Assembly (NCBI GenBank): GCA_041651335.1
Contig: JBAZJL010000015.1
Location: 1 to 5,902 of the forward strand
From: UBA6220 sp041651335
GTDB lineage: Bacteria; Patescibacteriota; Minisyncoccia; Minisyncoccales; Minisyncoccaceae
DNA: 5,902 nucleotides
Direction of reading: 5' to 3'
Both the position numbers and the translations under genes were made by a program. Positions 1-5,484 of this stretch are shown here, piece after piece (positions within the stretch are counted from its first letter, which is position 1; each line of letters begins with the position of its first letter). The notes beneath the pieces were generated by a model. That model worked only from the letters and a program-made list of their open reading frames with translations, was not told the origin of the DNA and did no database searches.

Positions 1-109
1 AATTTTTTCAGGCCCGGGTTTTCGTCGTCACGAAAACCCTTCGAGCCCATTAATGCAAAGTATATTTTAAAATAACTACCCACTTTTTAAGTGGGCAGTG
101 TTCTAAAAG

Positions 110-127
110 TGCTCGTGGATGGACTCG
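110..127 (-). pseudogene. Detached 3' end of the tRNA-Ile gene (18 nt)
   Basis: This is an exact copy of tRNA positions C56 (T-loop) to discriminator A73: half of the T-loop, the 3' strand of the T-stem (CCATC), the 3' strand of the acceptor stem (CACGAGC) and A. The rest of a tRNA is absent; upstream on the minus strand lies the hairpin element. It cannot fold as a tRNA. It is either a product of tandem duplication or an attachment-site-like remnant. Confidence 0.85.
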
Positions 128-195
128 CCTTCAAAAATTCTTACTAGAATTTTTTCAGGCCCGGGTTTTCGTCGTCACGAAAACCCTTCGAGCCC
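128..195. repeat. Hairpin element, version 1
   Basis: On the plus strand the order is: CCTTC; hairpin 1 with arms AAAAATTCT (133-141) and AGAATTTTT (146-154) around loop TACT; the linker TCAGGCCC; then hairpin 2 with arms GGGTTTTCGT (163-172) and ACGAAAACCC (177-186) around loop CGTC; then TTCGAGCCC. Positions 1-48 are a second, truncated copy starting inside hairpin 1. The same order, with different but fully paired stems, recurs at 5485-5598 and 5756-5827. No open reading frame is apparent. The sense strand is unknown; on the minus strand the loops read AGTA and GACG. Confidence 0.8.
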
Positions 196-221
196 ATTAA
201 TGCAAAGTATATTTTAAAATA

Positions 222-246
222 ACTACCCACTTTTTAAGTGGGCAGT
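222..246 (-). terminator. Probable terminator of the tRNA-Ile gene (duplicated at 75-99)
   Basis: On the minus strand, 10 nt after the tRNA 3' end, the arms CCCACTT and AAGTGGG pair around AAA. The stem extends by three more pairs (ACT with AGT) beyond one mismatch. It is followed by TTATTTT, a weak T-rich tail. It is placed where a tRNA terminator or 3' processing signal is expected. An identical copy lies at 75-99 in the other repeat unit. The interrupted T-tract makes termination strength uncertain. Confidence 0.55.
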
Positions 247-256
247 GTTCTAAAAG

Positions 257-330
257 TGCTCGTGGATGGACTCGAACCATCGACCCCAGCTTTATAAGAG
301 CTGTGCTCTAACCAACTGAGCTACACGAGC
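257..330 (-). tRNA. tRNA-Ile (anticodon UAU)
   Basis: A complete 74-nt cloverleaf on the minus strand. Acceptor GCTCGTG pairs with CACGAGC over all 7 bp; D-stem GCTC pairs with GAGC around a loop containing TTGG; anticodon stem CAGCT pairs with AGCTG around loop CTTATAA; the variable loop is GGGTC; T-stem GATGG pairs with CCATC around TTCGAGT; the discriminator is A. CCA is not encoded. The anticodon (294-296) is UAU, a direct match to the isoleucine codon AUA. Most bacteria instead read AUA with a CAU-anticodon tRNA modified to lysidine by TilS. AUA codons occur in this window, for example near the starts of ftsH and the 3D gene. The gene begins 14 nt after the ftsH stop codon and is probably co-transcribed with it. 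Its last 18 nt are duplicated at 110-127. Confidence 0.95.
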
Positions 331-332
331 AG

Positions 333-356
333 AAAAAACAATTTTTATTGTTTTTT
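333..356 (-). terminator. A/T-rich hairpin between ftsH and the tRNA gene
   Basis: On the minus strand AAAAAACAAT and ATTGTTTTTT form a perfect 10-bp stem with loop AAAA. It overlaps the ftsH stop codon and ends 2 nt before the tRNA. The T-run is inside the 3' arm, with no U-tail after it. It may be a weak attenuator, an mRNA 3'-end stabiliser, or a processing signal that separates the mRNA from the tRNA. Confidence 0.4.
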
Positions 357-2186
357 TCCTTTTATAATTGCCTCAAACTCTTCCCTTTCAATTGTTTCTT
401 TTTTAATCAAAGTTTCAGCAATTTTTATTAACAAGGCTTTGTTGTTACTCAATAATTTCTTTGTTTCTTCTTCGGCTAATTTAATAATTTTTTCTATTTC
501 TTTGTCTATTTCTTCTGCTTTTTGTTCAGAATAATTTCTTGTTTCTCCAAAATCACGATCCAGGAAAATATCTTTTTGATGATCTCCAAAAACAATTGGC
601 CCCAATGAAGACATTCCATAATTTTTAACAATTCTTCTGGCTATTTCCGAGGCTTTGGCTAAATCATCTGAAGCGCCAGTAGTTACATCTTCAAATATCA
701 TTTTTTCTGTTAAGTGTCCGGCTAACAATACTTTTATTTCCGCTTCAAATTCTTTTTTAGTTTTTAAAACTCTGTCTTCTTCTGGAACTTTTAAAGTATA
801 TCCTGCAGCCATGCCCCGGGAAATAATTGATATTTTTCTAACTGGCGAAGCTTCGGGGATTAAAGAGGCAACCAGACCATGGCCAGCTTCGTGATAAGCA
901 GTAATCTTTTTTTCTTTTATAGACATTATATGGCTTCTTCTTTCTGGACCAAGCAAAACCTTTTCAATAGAAATTAATAAATCTTGTTGATTAATATCTT
1001 TTGCTCCTTTTTTAGCTGCTAAAATTGCAGCTTCGTTCACAATATTAGACAAATCAGCTCCAGAAAAACCAGGAGTCCTTTCTGCCACTTCTCTCAATTT
1101 TACATTCTCGGCAATTGGCTTTCCTTGAGAATGAATTTTAAGAATATCTTCCCTTTCGCTAATGTCTGGCAAATGAATTACCACCTTTCGATCAAATCTT
1201 CCCGGACGAAGAAGTGCAGGATCTAAAACATCTGGTCTGTTTGTAGCAGCTAAAATAATAATTTTATCATTTTGCTCAAATCCGTCCATTTCTGTTAATA
1301 GCTGATTTAAGGTTTGTTCCCTTTCTTCGTGCCCTCCGGTTATGGCCGGACCCCTTGTTTTTCCGATACTATCCATTTCATCAATAAAAATAAGACACGG
1401 TTGGTGTTTTTTTGCCGTGGCAAACAAATTTCTTACTCGGCCAGATCCAACCCCAACAAACATTTCCACAAAAGAAGACCCTGCAACAGAAAAAAACGGA
1501 ACATTGCTTTCTCCGGCCACAGCTCTGGCTAGTAATGTTTTTCCTGTTCCAGCTGGCCCAACCAAAAGCACCCCTTTAGGAATCTTAGCTCCCATTTTTA
1601 AATATTTTTGAGGGTTTTTTAAAAAATCAACTATTTCTTCTAATTCTGCTTTTTCTTCTTTCAGCCCAGCAACATTTTTAAAAGTAATTTTTTCTTTTGG
1701 ATGGCCTTCGGCGCCAAATAATTTTGCCTGAGATTTAGTAAAATCAAAAGTTTGAGCGGCGCCAGTTTTCGCTTGCCTGAAAACAACCAAAAACAAAACA
1801 GAAATTAAAACAATTGGCAAAACCACAAAGGTTAAAAGAGTAATCAACCAATCCCAGCTGGCATCGCGAACCTCAAAAACAATAGAAACAGCCTGAAGCT
1901 TTTCTTTATCTGTGCCATAATTTAATAAAGCCTGACTTAATGGATCGTTTGTTTCGCGCAAAACTTGAACATTTGATCCATCGTTGTAAGAAACATATAA
2001 CTTGCCTTCGGAGTCTTTAATTTGTTTTACTTTTCCCTCGTTGATATCTGCAGAAAGCTGAGTAATGGAAATTTCTTTTGGCTTCTCTGCTGGATTATTA
2101 AACAAAGAAAAAATCAACCCTAGGGCAAGGAAAATCAAAACAACCAAGAGTATGTTTTTAAGTAGGCCCTGAAGAGGACTTTTCAT
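345..2186 (-). CDS. ftsH: ATP-dependent zinc metalloprotease FtsH
   Basis: FtsH is a membrane-anchored AAA+ protease that extracts and degrades misfolded membrane proteins and short-lived regulators. At 613 aa it has the usual length for the family. Two membrane segments (about 11-29 and 113-136) flank an extracytoplasmic domain of about 80 residues. The AAA+ module follows: Walker A GPAGTGKT (210-217), the pore residues F243-V244-G245, Walker B LIFIDE (265-270), then the second region of homology with N316 and arginine fingers R327 and R330. The peptidase domain has HEAGH (432-436), giving zinc ligands H432 and H436 with catalytic E433; D508 in GASDDL aligns with the third zinc ligand. The C-terminus is a charged helical stretch. 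Walker A carries Ala where most FtsH proteins have a second Pro. The ATG start gives a proper N-terminal anchor; no Shine-Dalgarno sequence precedes it. It lies 10 bp after the S1 gene, so translational coupling is likely. Confidence 0.98.
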   Translation of the reverse strand: MKSPLQGLLKNILLVVLIFLALGLIFSLFNNPAEKPKEISITQLSADINEGKVKQIKDSEGKLYVSYNDGSNVQVLRETNDPLSQALLNYGTDKEKLQAVSIVFEVRDASWDWLITLLTFVVLPIVLISVLFLVVFRQAKTGAAQTFDFTKSQAKLFGAEGHPKEKITFKNVAGLKEEKAELEEIVDFLKNPQKYLKMGAKIPKGVLLVGPAGTGKTLLARAVAGESNVPFFSVAGSSFVEMFVGVGSGRVRNLFATAKKHQPCLIFIDEMDSIGKTRGPAITGGHEEREQTLNQLLTEMDGFEQNDKIIILAATNRPDVLDPALLRPGRFDRKVVIHLPDISEREDILKIHSQGKPIAENVKLREVAERTPGFSGADLSNIVNEAAILAAKKGAKDINQQDLLISIEKVLLGPERRSHIMSIKEKKITAYHEAGHGLVASLIPEASPVRKISIISRGMAAGYTLKVPEEDRVLKTKKEFEAEIKVLLAGHLTEKMIFEDVTTGASDDLAKASEIARRIVKNYGMSSLGPIVFGDHQKDIFLDRDFGETRNYSEQKAEEIDKEIEKIIKLAEEETKKLLSNNKALLIKIAETLIKKETIEREEFEAIIKGKKQ

Positions 2187-2196
2187 AATTAAAAAA

Positions 2197-3303
2197 TTAT
2201 TTTAATCTTAAAGACATCCAATGCCTTTGGGGTTGAAAGCTTAAAACCTGAAAATCATATTCTTTGCCGATTTCTATTTTTTCTTTCATTTTTACTTCAG
2301 ATCCAAATTCAGAAATATGAATTAATCCTTGAATTTTAGCCTTATCAGCTTCTTCAGAAATTCCTTTCAATTGCACAAAAGCTCCGTAAGGGTTAAATCT
2401 AACCACCTCTCCTTTAACAAAATCGTTACTTTTCAGGTTAAGGTTTTGCCAAGGATCTTTTTTAAGATTTTTTAAAGATAAAGAAACTCGTCCCTGGGTA
2501 ATGTCTATTATTTGAGCTTTAACTTTTTCTCCAACTTCTACAAATTGAGCTGGGTCTTCAATTAACTGCCAATCTAGCTCAGAAATATGCACCAACCCTT
2601 CTAAAAGATCTTCTTCAATAGAATCTTCGATAGCTTGCCCGGGCAAAGCAAACTTCACAAAAGCTCCAAAATTTACCACTCCGCTTATTTTTCCTTCTAC
2701 TGTATCTCCAACATTTAATATTTTAATTGCTTTCTGGACGCTTTCGCTTTCTTTTGATTCTTCGGTTAAAATTACCTGTCCAGCTTTCTCGTCAAAATCT
2801 AAAATCTTTACTTTTATTTCTTGACCGATAAAAGATTGTAATTTTCTTAAAATTTTCGCCTTATCCCCTTCTGGAACACGAGGATATTTTTCTGGAGATA
2901 ATTGTGAGGTAGGCAAAAAGGCCGGCACACCAGAAACCTCAGTAATTAACCCTCCTTTATTCACTTTCATTATTTTCACTAAAAATTCTTTGTTTTCTTC
3001 TTTTATATCTTTAATAGTCTTCCAAGCGAGCTCTTTCTCTGCTTCTCTTAAAGATAATTCAACAAATCCCTCTTCATTTTCAGGATCAATAACCTTTACT
3101 GAAATAATGTCGCCAATTTTAATGTTTTTTAAAACATTTTTAGCGCTTTGATATTCAAACCCGTAAATTATACCGGTTTTGCGTGGCCCCAAATCTAAAA
3201 AGATTGCGAGGTTTTCAATGGCTAGAACTCTGCCATCGACAATGTCTCCGTTCCTTAAAATCTGAACAGAGTCTGTTAATTTTTGTAATGTTTCGTTTTG
3301 CAT
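2197..3303 (-). CDS. rpsA: Four-domain S1 RNA-binding protein, probable 30S ribosomal protein S1
   Basis: 368 aa with four OB-fold S1 domains at about 17-86, 104-181, 197-278 and 293-368. Domain 2 carries the string GVPAFLPTSQL (125-135), close to the GFLPxSQ signature typical of ribosomal S1 domain 2. Domains 3 and 4 have the classical NFGAFV and NPYGAFV strands and VHISE and IHISE ends. Domain 3 has an acidic insertion (about 220-233) between those motifs, and domain 4 a shorter one (about 314-325). E. coli S1 has six domains; four-domain forms are usual in several other phyla. S1 binds single-stranded mRNA and helps deliver it to the 30S subunit. It is first in a minus-strand unit with ftsH and a tRNA. 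The start is the ATG directly behind a well-formed promoter, with no Shine-Dalgarno sequence. A general S1-domain regulator is the alternative, less likely given the domain 2 signature. Confidence 0.88.
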   Translation of the reverse strand: MQNETLQKLTDSVQILRNGDIVDGRVLAIENLAIFLDLGPRKTGIIYGFEYQSAKNVLKNIKIGDIISVKVIDPENEEGFVELSLREAEKELAWKTIKDIKEENKEFLVKIMKVNKGGLITEVSGVPAFLPTSQLSPEKYPRVPEGDKAKILRKLQSFIGQEIKVKILDFDEKAGQVILTEESKESESVQKAIKILNVGDTVEGKISGVVNFGAFVKFALPGQAIEDSIEEDLLEGLVHISELDWQLIEDPAQFVEVGEKVKAQIIDITQGRVSLSLKNLKKDPWQNLNLKSNDFVKGEVVRFNPYGAFVQLKGISEEADKAKIQGLIHISEFGSEVKMKEKIEIGKEYDFQVLSFQPQRHWMSLRLK

Positions 3304-3310
3304 ATAACTT

Positions 3311-3339
3311 TTTATAGCACAAAGGCTTTAGATAATCAA
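3311..3339 (-). promoter_or_regulatory. Promoter of the S1-ftsH-tRNA unit, apparently leaderless
   Basis: On the minus strand there is a -35 TTGATT (3334-3339), a 17-bp spacer, and a -10 TATAAA (3311-3316) extended by TGC. The expected transcription start is about 3304-3306, directly next to the ATG at 3303. The 5' leader would therefore be 0-3 nt long. Confidence 0.65.
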
Positions 3340-3479
3340 CCCTTGATTAAATCTATCATTTTTATTTTTTTCCATTAAAAGTCTTATTTTTCTCTAATTT
3401 TAAATAAAATAATGAATTTTGGAAACAACTTGCCAAAAATAGCAAATAATTCTTTAAAAATTAAATGGGGACAAAATTA

Positions 3480-3508
3480 TTGACATTTATTCTAAGACAA
3501 GTTAAAAT
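3480..3508 (+). promoter_or_regulatory. Promoter of the 3D-domain gene
   Basis: A consensus -35 TTGACA (3480-3485), a 17-bp spacer and a -10 TAAAAT (3503-3508) predict a start near 3514-3515. This gives a leader of about 24 nt. A second TTGACA lies 30 bp downstream (3510-3515), paired at 17 bp with TTTAAT (3533-3538), but that would start transcription inside the gene. Confidence 0.65.
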
Positions 3509-3514
3509 ATTGAC

Positions 3515-3535
3515 AACGCTTCGAAAAGCGTTTTT
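3515..3535 (+). promoter_or_regulatory. Terminator-like hairpin in the 5' leader of the 3D gene
   Basis: AACGCTT (3515-3521) and AAGCGTT (3526-3532) form a 7-bp stem with loop CGAA, followed by TTT and then AATATG. The hairpin occupies nearly the whole predicted leader and ends 3-6 nt before the ATG. It would cover the place where a ribosome binding site normally sits. It may attenuate expression, protect the mRNA end, or act as an RNA-binding site. Confidence 0.5.
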
Positions 3536-3538
3536 AAT

Positions 3539-4024
3539 ATGCATAAAAAACAAAACATAGTCTTTTTCTGTATTATTTTTATGGCTATTTTCTTATGTAC
3601 CTTTGCTTTAGCAAAGCAAAATAAGGAATTAAGTATAAATAACGGCCCAGAAACAGTTTCCTATACTATTAAGCAACAAGCTTTAATCAGTCAGGACGGA
3701 TCCTTATTTAAAGAAAAAACAGAAAAAACAAAAAAGATATTGGTTGTTATTACTGCCTACTCTTCAACAGTTGACCAAACCGATGATACTCCTTTTATCA
3801 CGGCTAATGGCACTCTTGTGCGAGACGGCATTGTTGCCAACAATATGCTTCCTTTTGGAACAAAAATTAAAATTCCAGAATTGTACGGAGACAAAGAATT
3901 TGTGGTTCAAGACAGAATGAATGCTAGAAAAAGCAACTACCACATAGATATTTGGTTTCCTTCGTACGCAGAAGCAAAAGATTTTGGCGTAAAAAAAACC
4001 TATATCGAAGTAGCTCAAAGCTAA
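3539..4024 (+). CDS. Exported 3D-domain protein (putative peptidoglycan lytic enzyme)
   Basis: 161 aa. Residues 1-25 form a signal peptide: basic HKK, a hydrophobic core, and a likely cut after ALA (23-25). Residues 26-66 are a low-complexity, Lys/Glu-rich linker. The C-terminal part (about 68-158) matches the 3D double-psi beta-barrel family (YuiC and the C-terminus of RpfB-like proteins, related to the MltA fold), with ITAYSS (71-76), ANG (89-91), LPFGTKI (104-110), D125 in VVQDRM and D137 in HIDIWF. The D125-D137 spacing of 12 resembles the D-x10-D of YuiC. The first family Asp, usually in a VDP-like context before IPLG, is replaced by asparagine (VANN, 99-102). Such enzymes cleave peptidoglycan; whether the Asn form is active is unknown. 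The gene stands alone between a promoter and a strong terminator. M1 is chosen because it supplies the basic signal-peptide end. Confidence 0.85.
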   Translation: MHKKQNIVFFCIIFMAIFLCTFALAKQNKELSINNGPETVSYTIKQQALISQDGSLFKEKTEKTKKILVVITAYSSTVDQTDDTPFITANGTLVRDGIVANNMLPFGTKIKIPELYGDKEFVVQDRMNARKSNYHIDIWFPSYAEAKDFGVKKTYIEVAQS

Positions 4025-4040
4025 TCAAAATCTTGTGAAC

Positions 4041-4067
4041 AAAACCGGCCTAATGCCGGTTTTTGTT
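4041..4067. terminator. Bidirectional intrinsic terminator between convergent genes
   Basis: AAAACCGGC (4041-4049) pairs with GCCGGTTTT (4055-4063) around loop CTAAT, and the T-run continues to 4064. It ends the plus-strand 3D gene 17 nt after its stop codon. On the minus strand it lies just beyond the pilin-like gene's stop (4076) and can serve that gene too, with a T-rich 3' arm in that direction as well. Confidence 0.85.
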
Positions 4068-4075
4068 TACATGTT

Positions 4076-5383
4076 TTAATTGTTTTGTTCTGTGCCAAAA
4101 GACGGGATTGGCTCAATCGTGGCATAGGCCCTTACACGAGCATAATTCCACTTTGCTATTTTACCAGCATAATTCATGTATCTTGAACACGTTAATCGTA
4201 AAGAAGTAAATGTTGACGAGTTTGATCCGGTGTATCGCGATGTTTCATCTATATACAAAACAATATTGTTTACAGCGTCACGGACTATCTTCATGCTAAT
4301 CGAATCGGATCCACTTTTCGCATTAACATCACTCACATAATACGACTCATTCACGCATGCAAATAGATGTGGATCATGGCTAATAGAACCATCTCTCGCG
4401 CCAGCAAGTAAATAATTATTACCTGCTGTATCAGAAAGATAAAGATAGACCTGACCCAAATCACTGCTATCTCCAACAAAATTACCAGCTGTCTCTGCAA
4501 TGAATGAACCCGCAAGGTTAACCGAGGTAGACATATATGCAGCAGGACGAAAGTCACCATCTAGGAGTGTATAAGTATTTCCTGTGATTACGAGTTGACC
4601 TCCTGTTTCGCTGGAAGATGCGATTCCTGTTGTATCCCAACTAGTTATTATACCATCTTCAAAATCATCAAAAAACACAAACGTATTATCCCCATTCGAA
4701 GCCGTGGTGGCAGAGGCATTGGCATAATACATATACAGGGTGTTGTCGCCACTGGCTAGGCTGGGAACCTTTACCCAGACTGTGGCAGTAGTGGAATCTG
4801 TTTTTGATTCTAGCCAATAGCTTAGTTCCGTAATGCCATCAGCCGAAGTGAAGCGGAGATCATCAAAATCAGGTTGCATATCAGAATCATAGGTAATAGT
4901 TAGCTTAACTTGATAATCTGTTAAAGCCGAAGCGGAATTGATAGTAATTGGCTGTCTTTTACTATAACCTGGTAATCCTGGTTCAGCTGGTGATTTGCTA
5001 TACCCTGTTTCAGAGTCATAGGAATAGATATCGGTATCAGACATAATCGTGGAAACAGTAAAACTGGTTCCATCAATTGAAGAATAGGTGTAATAAGTGT
5101 TGTTTGGACCAGTAATTCCCGACGCTTGGCCTAAAGCATTGTTTACGGTGGCTGAACAAGTTGAACCAATGCTACAGGTTTCAATGGGATAAGTAGGATT
5201 GGAGGTATTATAGACTAACAAAGCTTTGACAATTTGAGACAAGTCTGATTTCCGACGAGCGTCATTGGCTGAATCAGTGGCCAAATTCAAAGAAACTAAA
5301 ACAAAACCAGATAAGATACCCACGATTGCAATCACGACCAAGAGCTCGATTAAGGTAAAAGCAATAAGCTTTTTAGAATTCAT
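4076..5383 (-). CDS. Prepilin-like surface protein with DUF2341 and a C-terminal beta-rich domain
   Basis: 435 aa. The N-terminus is a class III (type IV prepilin) signal: NSKKLIA, then FTLIELLVVIAIVGILSGFVLVSL as the hydrophobic helix. Cleavage is expected after A8, leaving F at +1 and E13 as the mature Glu5. The pseudopilin-like part continues to about 128, with DARRKSDLSQIVKALLVY (41-58) and a likely C70-C76 disulfide. A DUF2341 domain follows (about 138-242), with YSKRQPITI, LTDYQVKLTI, TVWVKVPSL, LYMYYANA and FFDDFEDG. Residues 245-428 look like a beta-sandwich (concanavalin/LamG-like), by texture only. C343 and C399 are the other cysteines. It is probably processed by prepilin peptidase and displayed on a pilus or at the membrane; a binding or adhesive role is inferred. 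It has its own promoter and no pilus-assembly genes beside it. It is visibly less AT-rich than ftsH or the S1 gene, which may indicate separate ancestry. Confidence 0.85.
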   Translation of the reverse strand: MNSKKLIAFTLIELLVVIAIVGILSGFVLVSLNLATDSANDARRKSDLSQIVKALLVYNTSNPTYPIETCSIGSTCSATVNNALGQASGITGPNNTYYTYSSIDGTSFTVSTIMSDTDIYSYDSETGYSKSPAEPGLPGYSKRQPITINSASALTDYQVKLTITYDSDMQPDFDDLRFTSADGITELSYWLESKTDSTTATVWVKVPSLASGDNTLYMYYANASATTASNGDNTFVFFDDFEDGIITSWDTTGIASSSETGGQLVITGNTYTLLDGDFRPAAYMSTSVNLAGSFIAETAGNFVGDSSDLGQVYLYLSDTAGNNYLLAGARDGSISHDPHLFACVNESYYVSDVNAKSGSDSISMKIVRDAVNNIVLYIDETSRYTGSNSSTFTSLRLTCSRYMNYAGKIAKWNYARVRAYATIEPIPSFGTEQNN

Positions 5384-5420
5384 TTGTTAATAATTAAAAT
5401 GTTTTTTGTTTATTAAAAAC

Positions 5421-5449
5421 ATTATATCAAAATATATTAATCTTGAAAA
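5421..5449 (-). promoter_or_regulatory. Promoter of the pilin-like gene
   Basis: On the minus strand there is a perfect -10 TATAAT (5421-5426), extended by TGA, with a 17-bp spacer to a fair -35 TTTTCA (5444-5449). The predicted start is near 5415, leaving a leader of about 31 nt made almost wholly of A and T, with no Shine-Dalgarno motif. Confidence 0.65.
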
Positions 5450-5484
5450 TGAGAAAAGACAAGACAAACGAAATATGCTTTGAA

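Larger units (their letters stand above)
1..274. repeat. Tandem direct repeat, 127 bp identical, period 147 bp, carrying a tRNA 3' end
   Basis: Positions 1-127 and 148-274 are identical base for base; 20 bp (128-147) separate them. Read in the tRNA direction (minus strand), each unit holds the last 18 nt of the tRNA gene, a downstream segment with a hairpin terminator, and the core of the hairpin element described at 128-195. Copy 2 (148-274) continues into the complete tRNA gene, while copy 1 (1-127) stops at the T-loop and is followed by CCTTC and the hairpin element instead. The window begins inside the array, so more units may lie to the left. The 127-bp length equals a frequent de Bruijn k-mer size, so the number of units in the genome is uncertain. 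Confidence 0.95.

Noticed and set aside
1..274. CRISPR array
   Set aside because: Repeats are 127 bp and only two copies are seen, the 20-bp gap is part of the hairpin element, and no cas gene is present.
655..1611. Plus-strand reading frames antisense to ftsH
   Set aside because: They are shadows of a highly conserved gene on the other strand; their translations show no family features.
3412..3483. A 23-codon reading frame (MNFGNN... to TGA) in the divergent promoter region
   Set aside because: It is short, has no ribosome binding site or promoter of its own, overlaps the -35 of the 3D gene, and has no recognisable leader-peptide pattern.
3510..3538. A second promoter (TTGACA, 17 bp, TTTAAT) for the 3D gene
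   Set aside because: Its start would fall inside the coding sequence and remove the basic end of the signal peptide; the upstream promoter fits better.
3764..4560. Minus-strand frame across the 3D gene and an alternative frame inside the pilin-like gene
   Set aside because: Both overlap well-supported genes and look like frame shadows with no recognisable domain.
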